Of a stretch of DNA of 64,000 nucleotides, positions 62,434 to 64,000 are shown piece after piece. A model generated the notes under the pieces. The model saw nothing but the letters and a program-made list of their open reading frames with translations. It did no database searches and was not told where the DNA came from. The translations under genes were made by a program, and so were the position numbers. The stretch lies in the NCBI RefSeq assembly GCF_022234545.1, contig NZ_JAIEUI010000026.1:35825-99824 (forward strand), read 5' to 3'. This DNA is from Paenibacillus piscarius (GTDB taxonomy: Bacteria > Bacillota > Bacilli > Paenibacillales > Paenibacillaceae). Position 1 is the stretch's first letter. Every line of letters starts with the position of its first letter.

Positions 62434-63881
62434 GTGAAGCACAAGTGAAATTTAGTGATTATAGACTGAATGAGGAGATTCTCCGCGCGCTGGAGGCTTT
62501 GAAGTACATGGACCCTACAGAGGTACAGCGGAAGGTCATTCCGGTGGCGCTGCAGGCGCAGGATCTGATCGTCAAGTCGCAGACCGGCAGCGGCAAAACC
62601 GCAGCCTTCGCCATCCCGCTCTGCGAGCTGGCCGATTGGGCGGAGAACAAACCTCAGGCGCTGGTGCTGACCCCTACCCGGGAGCTGGCCCAGCAGGTGA
62701 GAGAGGATATTACGAACATCGGGCGCTTCAAGCGGATCAAGGCGGTAGCGTTGTTCGGCAAGCAGCCGTTCGCCCCGCAGAAGCTGGAGCTGACGCAGAA
62801 AACGCATGTGGTCGTAGGCACACCGGGCCGCGTTTTTGACCATATTGAGCGCGGTACGTTGAACCTCAGCCGGATTCAGTATCTGGTGATAGACGAAGCG
62901 GACGAAATGCTCAGCATGGGCTTCATCGAGCAGATCGAGAAGATCATTAAGCAGCTGCCCAAGGAACGTGTAACGATGCTGTTCTCGGCGACGCTCCCGG
63001 ATGTGATCAAGAATCTGTGCCGCAAGTATATGACGGACCCCGTGGATATTGAGATTGAGGCCAGCGGAATGACAACTGCGACCATAGAGCACGCGCTGAT
63101 TGAGGTTGTACAGGCCGCCAAGTTCGGGCTGCTCAGCGACCTGCTGACGGTGGAGAACCCGGATAGCTGTATTATTTTTTGCCGGACCCAGGAGCAGGTG
63201 AATGCCCTCTTCCGCGGGATGGCGGACCTGGAATATCCGGTGGACAAGATCCACGGCGGCATGGAGCAGGACGAGCGGTTCGAGGTGATGAATGCCTTCA
63301 AGCGCGGGCAGTTCCGTTATCTGATCGCCACCGACGTTGCGGCTAGAGGAATTGATATCGAGAACATCACCCATGTCATTAACTACGATATCCCGCTCGA
63401 AAAAGAAAGCTACGTCCACCGCACCGGCCGCACCGCCCGCGCAGGCAAAAGCGGCAAAGCGATCACCTTCGTGACGCCGAATGAACACAAATGGGTCAGG
63501 GACATCGAGAGCTATATCGGCTTCACCCTGCCGGTGATGAAGGCTCCTTCGGACGATGCTGTGGCCTATGCCAAACCGGCCTTCGATGAGAAGCTGGGCA
63601 AGCGGCAGGTCCGCAAAGCGGGCAAAACCGAGGTCATGAACCAGGACATCACGAAGCTGTACTTCAACGGCGGCAAGAAAAAGAAGCTCCGCGCGGTGGA
63701 CTTCGTCGGCACCATTGCGAAGCTTGAGGGCATTACCGCTGCGGATATCGGGATCATCACGATTCAGGATAACGTCACCTACGTCGATATTCTGAACGGT
63801 AAGGGCCCGCTCGTACTCCAGGCGATGAAGGAGACCACGGTCAAGGGCAAGCTGCTGAAATGCCATATTGCCAAGAAATGA
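62430..63881 (+). CDS. dbpA: DEAD-box RNA helicase, DbpA/YxiN type
   Basis: 483 aa from ATG 62430, with AAGGGGG at 6 bases; it overlaps the HD gene. Motifs in order: Q motif region with MDPTEVQRKVIP, Walker A SQTGSGKT, PTRELA, TPGR, DEAD in VIDEADEM, SAT, then RGIDIENITHVINYD and HRTGRTARAG in the second RecA-like domain. The last 80 residues (about 405-483, FNGGKKKKLRAVDFVGTIAKLEG, VTYVDILNGKGP) fit the DbpA RNA-binding domain that recognises hairpin 92 of 23S rRNA. It remodels rRNA during large-subunit assembly. The length matches Bacillus YxiN. Confidence 0.93.
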   Translation: MSEAQVKFSDYRLNEEILRALEALKYMDPTEVQRKVIPVALQAQDLIVKSQTGSGKTAAFAIPLCELADWAENKPQALVLTPTRELAQQVREDITNIGRFKRIKAVALFGKQPFAPQKLELTQKTHVVVGTPGRVFDHIERGTLNLSRIQYLVIDEADEMLSMGFIEQIEKIIKQLPKERVTMLFSATLPDVIKNLCRKYMTDPVDIEIEASGMTTATIEHALIEVVQAAKFGLLSDLLTVENPDSCIIFCRTQEQVNALFRGMADLEYPVDKIHGGMEQDERFEVMNAFKRGQFRYLIATDVAARGIDIENITHVINYDIPLEKESYVHRTGRTARAGKSGKAITFVTPNEHKWVRDIESYIGFTLPVMKAPSDDAVAYAKPAFDEKLGKRQVRKAGKTEVMNQDITKLYFNGGKKKKLRAVDFVGTIAKLEGITAADIGIITIQDNVTYVDILNGKGPLVLQAMKETTVKGKLLKCHIAKK

Positions 63882-63883
63882 AC

Positions 63884-63927
63884 AAAGCTGTCACACGGGC
63901 GGGTTACCGCCGATGTGACAGCTTTTT
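63884..63927 (+). terminator. Rho-independent terminator after the helicase gene
   Basis: AAAGCTGTCACA pairs with TGTGACAGCTTT around an inner GGCGG/CCGCC stem; T-run follows. The rest, to 64000, shows nothing I can support. Confidence 0.85.
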
Positions 63928-64000
63928 ATTGTGTGCGCGCCCAGAGGCACGCATTATCTAGTTGGTGAAAATCCAACCAAAGGAGGGACCAAGCCACCTT

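Noticed and set aside
62415..63866. 483-codon open frame on the minus strand opposite the helicase gene
   Set aside because: Mirror frame of a GC-rich gene; the plus strand has a complete DEAD-box helicase with ribosome site. The same applies to the long antisense frames at 17056-18672, 21509-23005 and 57417-58286.

Overview
The window reads as chromosome of a Paenibacillus-like Firmicute. The basis is several features together: giant secreted proteins ending in S-layer homology (SLH) domains, TTG/GTG starts behind strong AAGGAGG-type ribosome sites, a membrane-bound AraC-type regulator, a YesM/YesN-type two-component pair, several binding-protein-dependent sugar ABC transporters, glycosidases, and moderately GC-rich coding DNA. 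The genus is an inference from gene style, since no rRNA or species marker is present.

Layout. 1-19 kb: a surface block with a 5'-truncated Ig-like protein, two giant exported SLH proteins (about 2591 and 2907 aa) and a small exported trypsin-like protease. 19-21 kb: a lone receiver-domain protein and a MalY/PatB-type PLP enzyme. 21-38 kb: a catabolic locus on one strand. It holds an AraC/Cache-type membrane regulator, two ABC permeases and a lipoprotein binding protein, a GH29 alpha-L-fucosidase, RidA, a D-serine dehydratase/D-threonine aldolase-like enzyme, an M20 deacylase, a Gfo/Idh/MocA dehydrogenase, two TIM-barrel epimerases and a 1056-aa clan GH-A-like glycosidase. It looks like uptake and dismantling of a fucosylated or amino-acid-decorated glycan. 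38-41 kb: a nucleoside hydrolase, then an IS200/IS605 element with TnpA, TnpB and a probable omega-RNA/right end. 41-50 kb: a GH18-like exported protein, a radical SAM enzyme next to a bile-acid-symporter-family transporter, a chemotaxis receptor, an ankyrin protein (minus strand), a possible 29-aa small protein, a CD3324-type small HTH protein and an APH-like kinase. 50-60 kb: a second sugar locus (binding protein, two permeases, membrane-anchored GH43, second binding protein, YesM-like kinase, YesN-like regulator). 60-64 kb: a divergent histidyl-tRNA synthetase (minus strand) behind a structured leader, an HD phosphohydrolase and a DbpA-like DEAD-box helicase.

The most unusual signal lies between genes. 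Four intergenic regions (about 30.3, 38.0-38.2, 44.8 and 47.3 kb) and a fifth at 48.8-48.95 kb carry repeats spaced at exactly 51 bp. Two arrays are built of hairpins with an identical AAAAAC loop, whose stems differ by paired changes on both arms while the 51-bp period is kept. This looks like a dispersed family of structure-conserving repeats. It is not a CRISPR array, and the small ORFs it creates are probably spurious.
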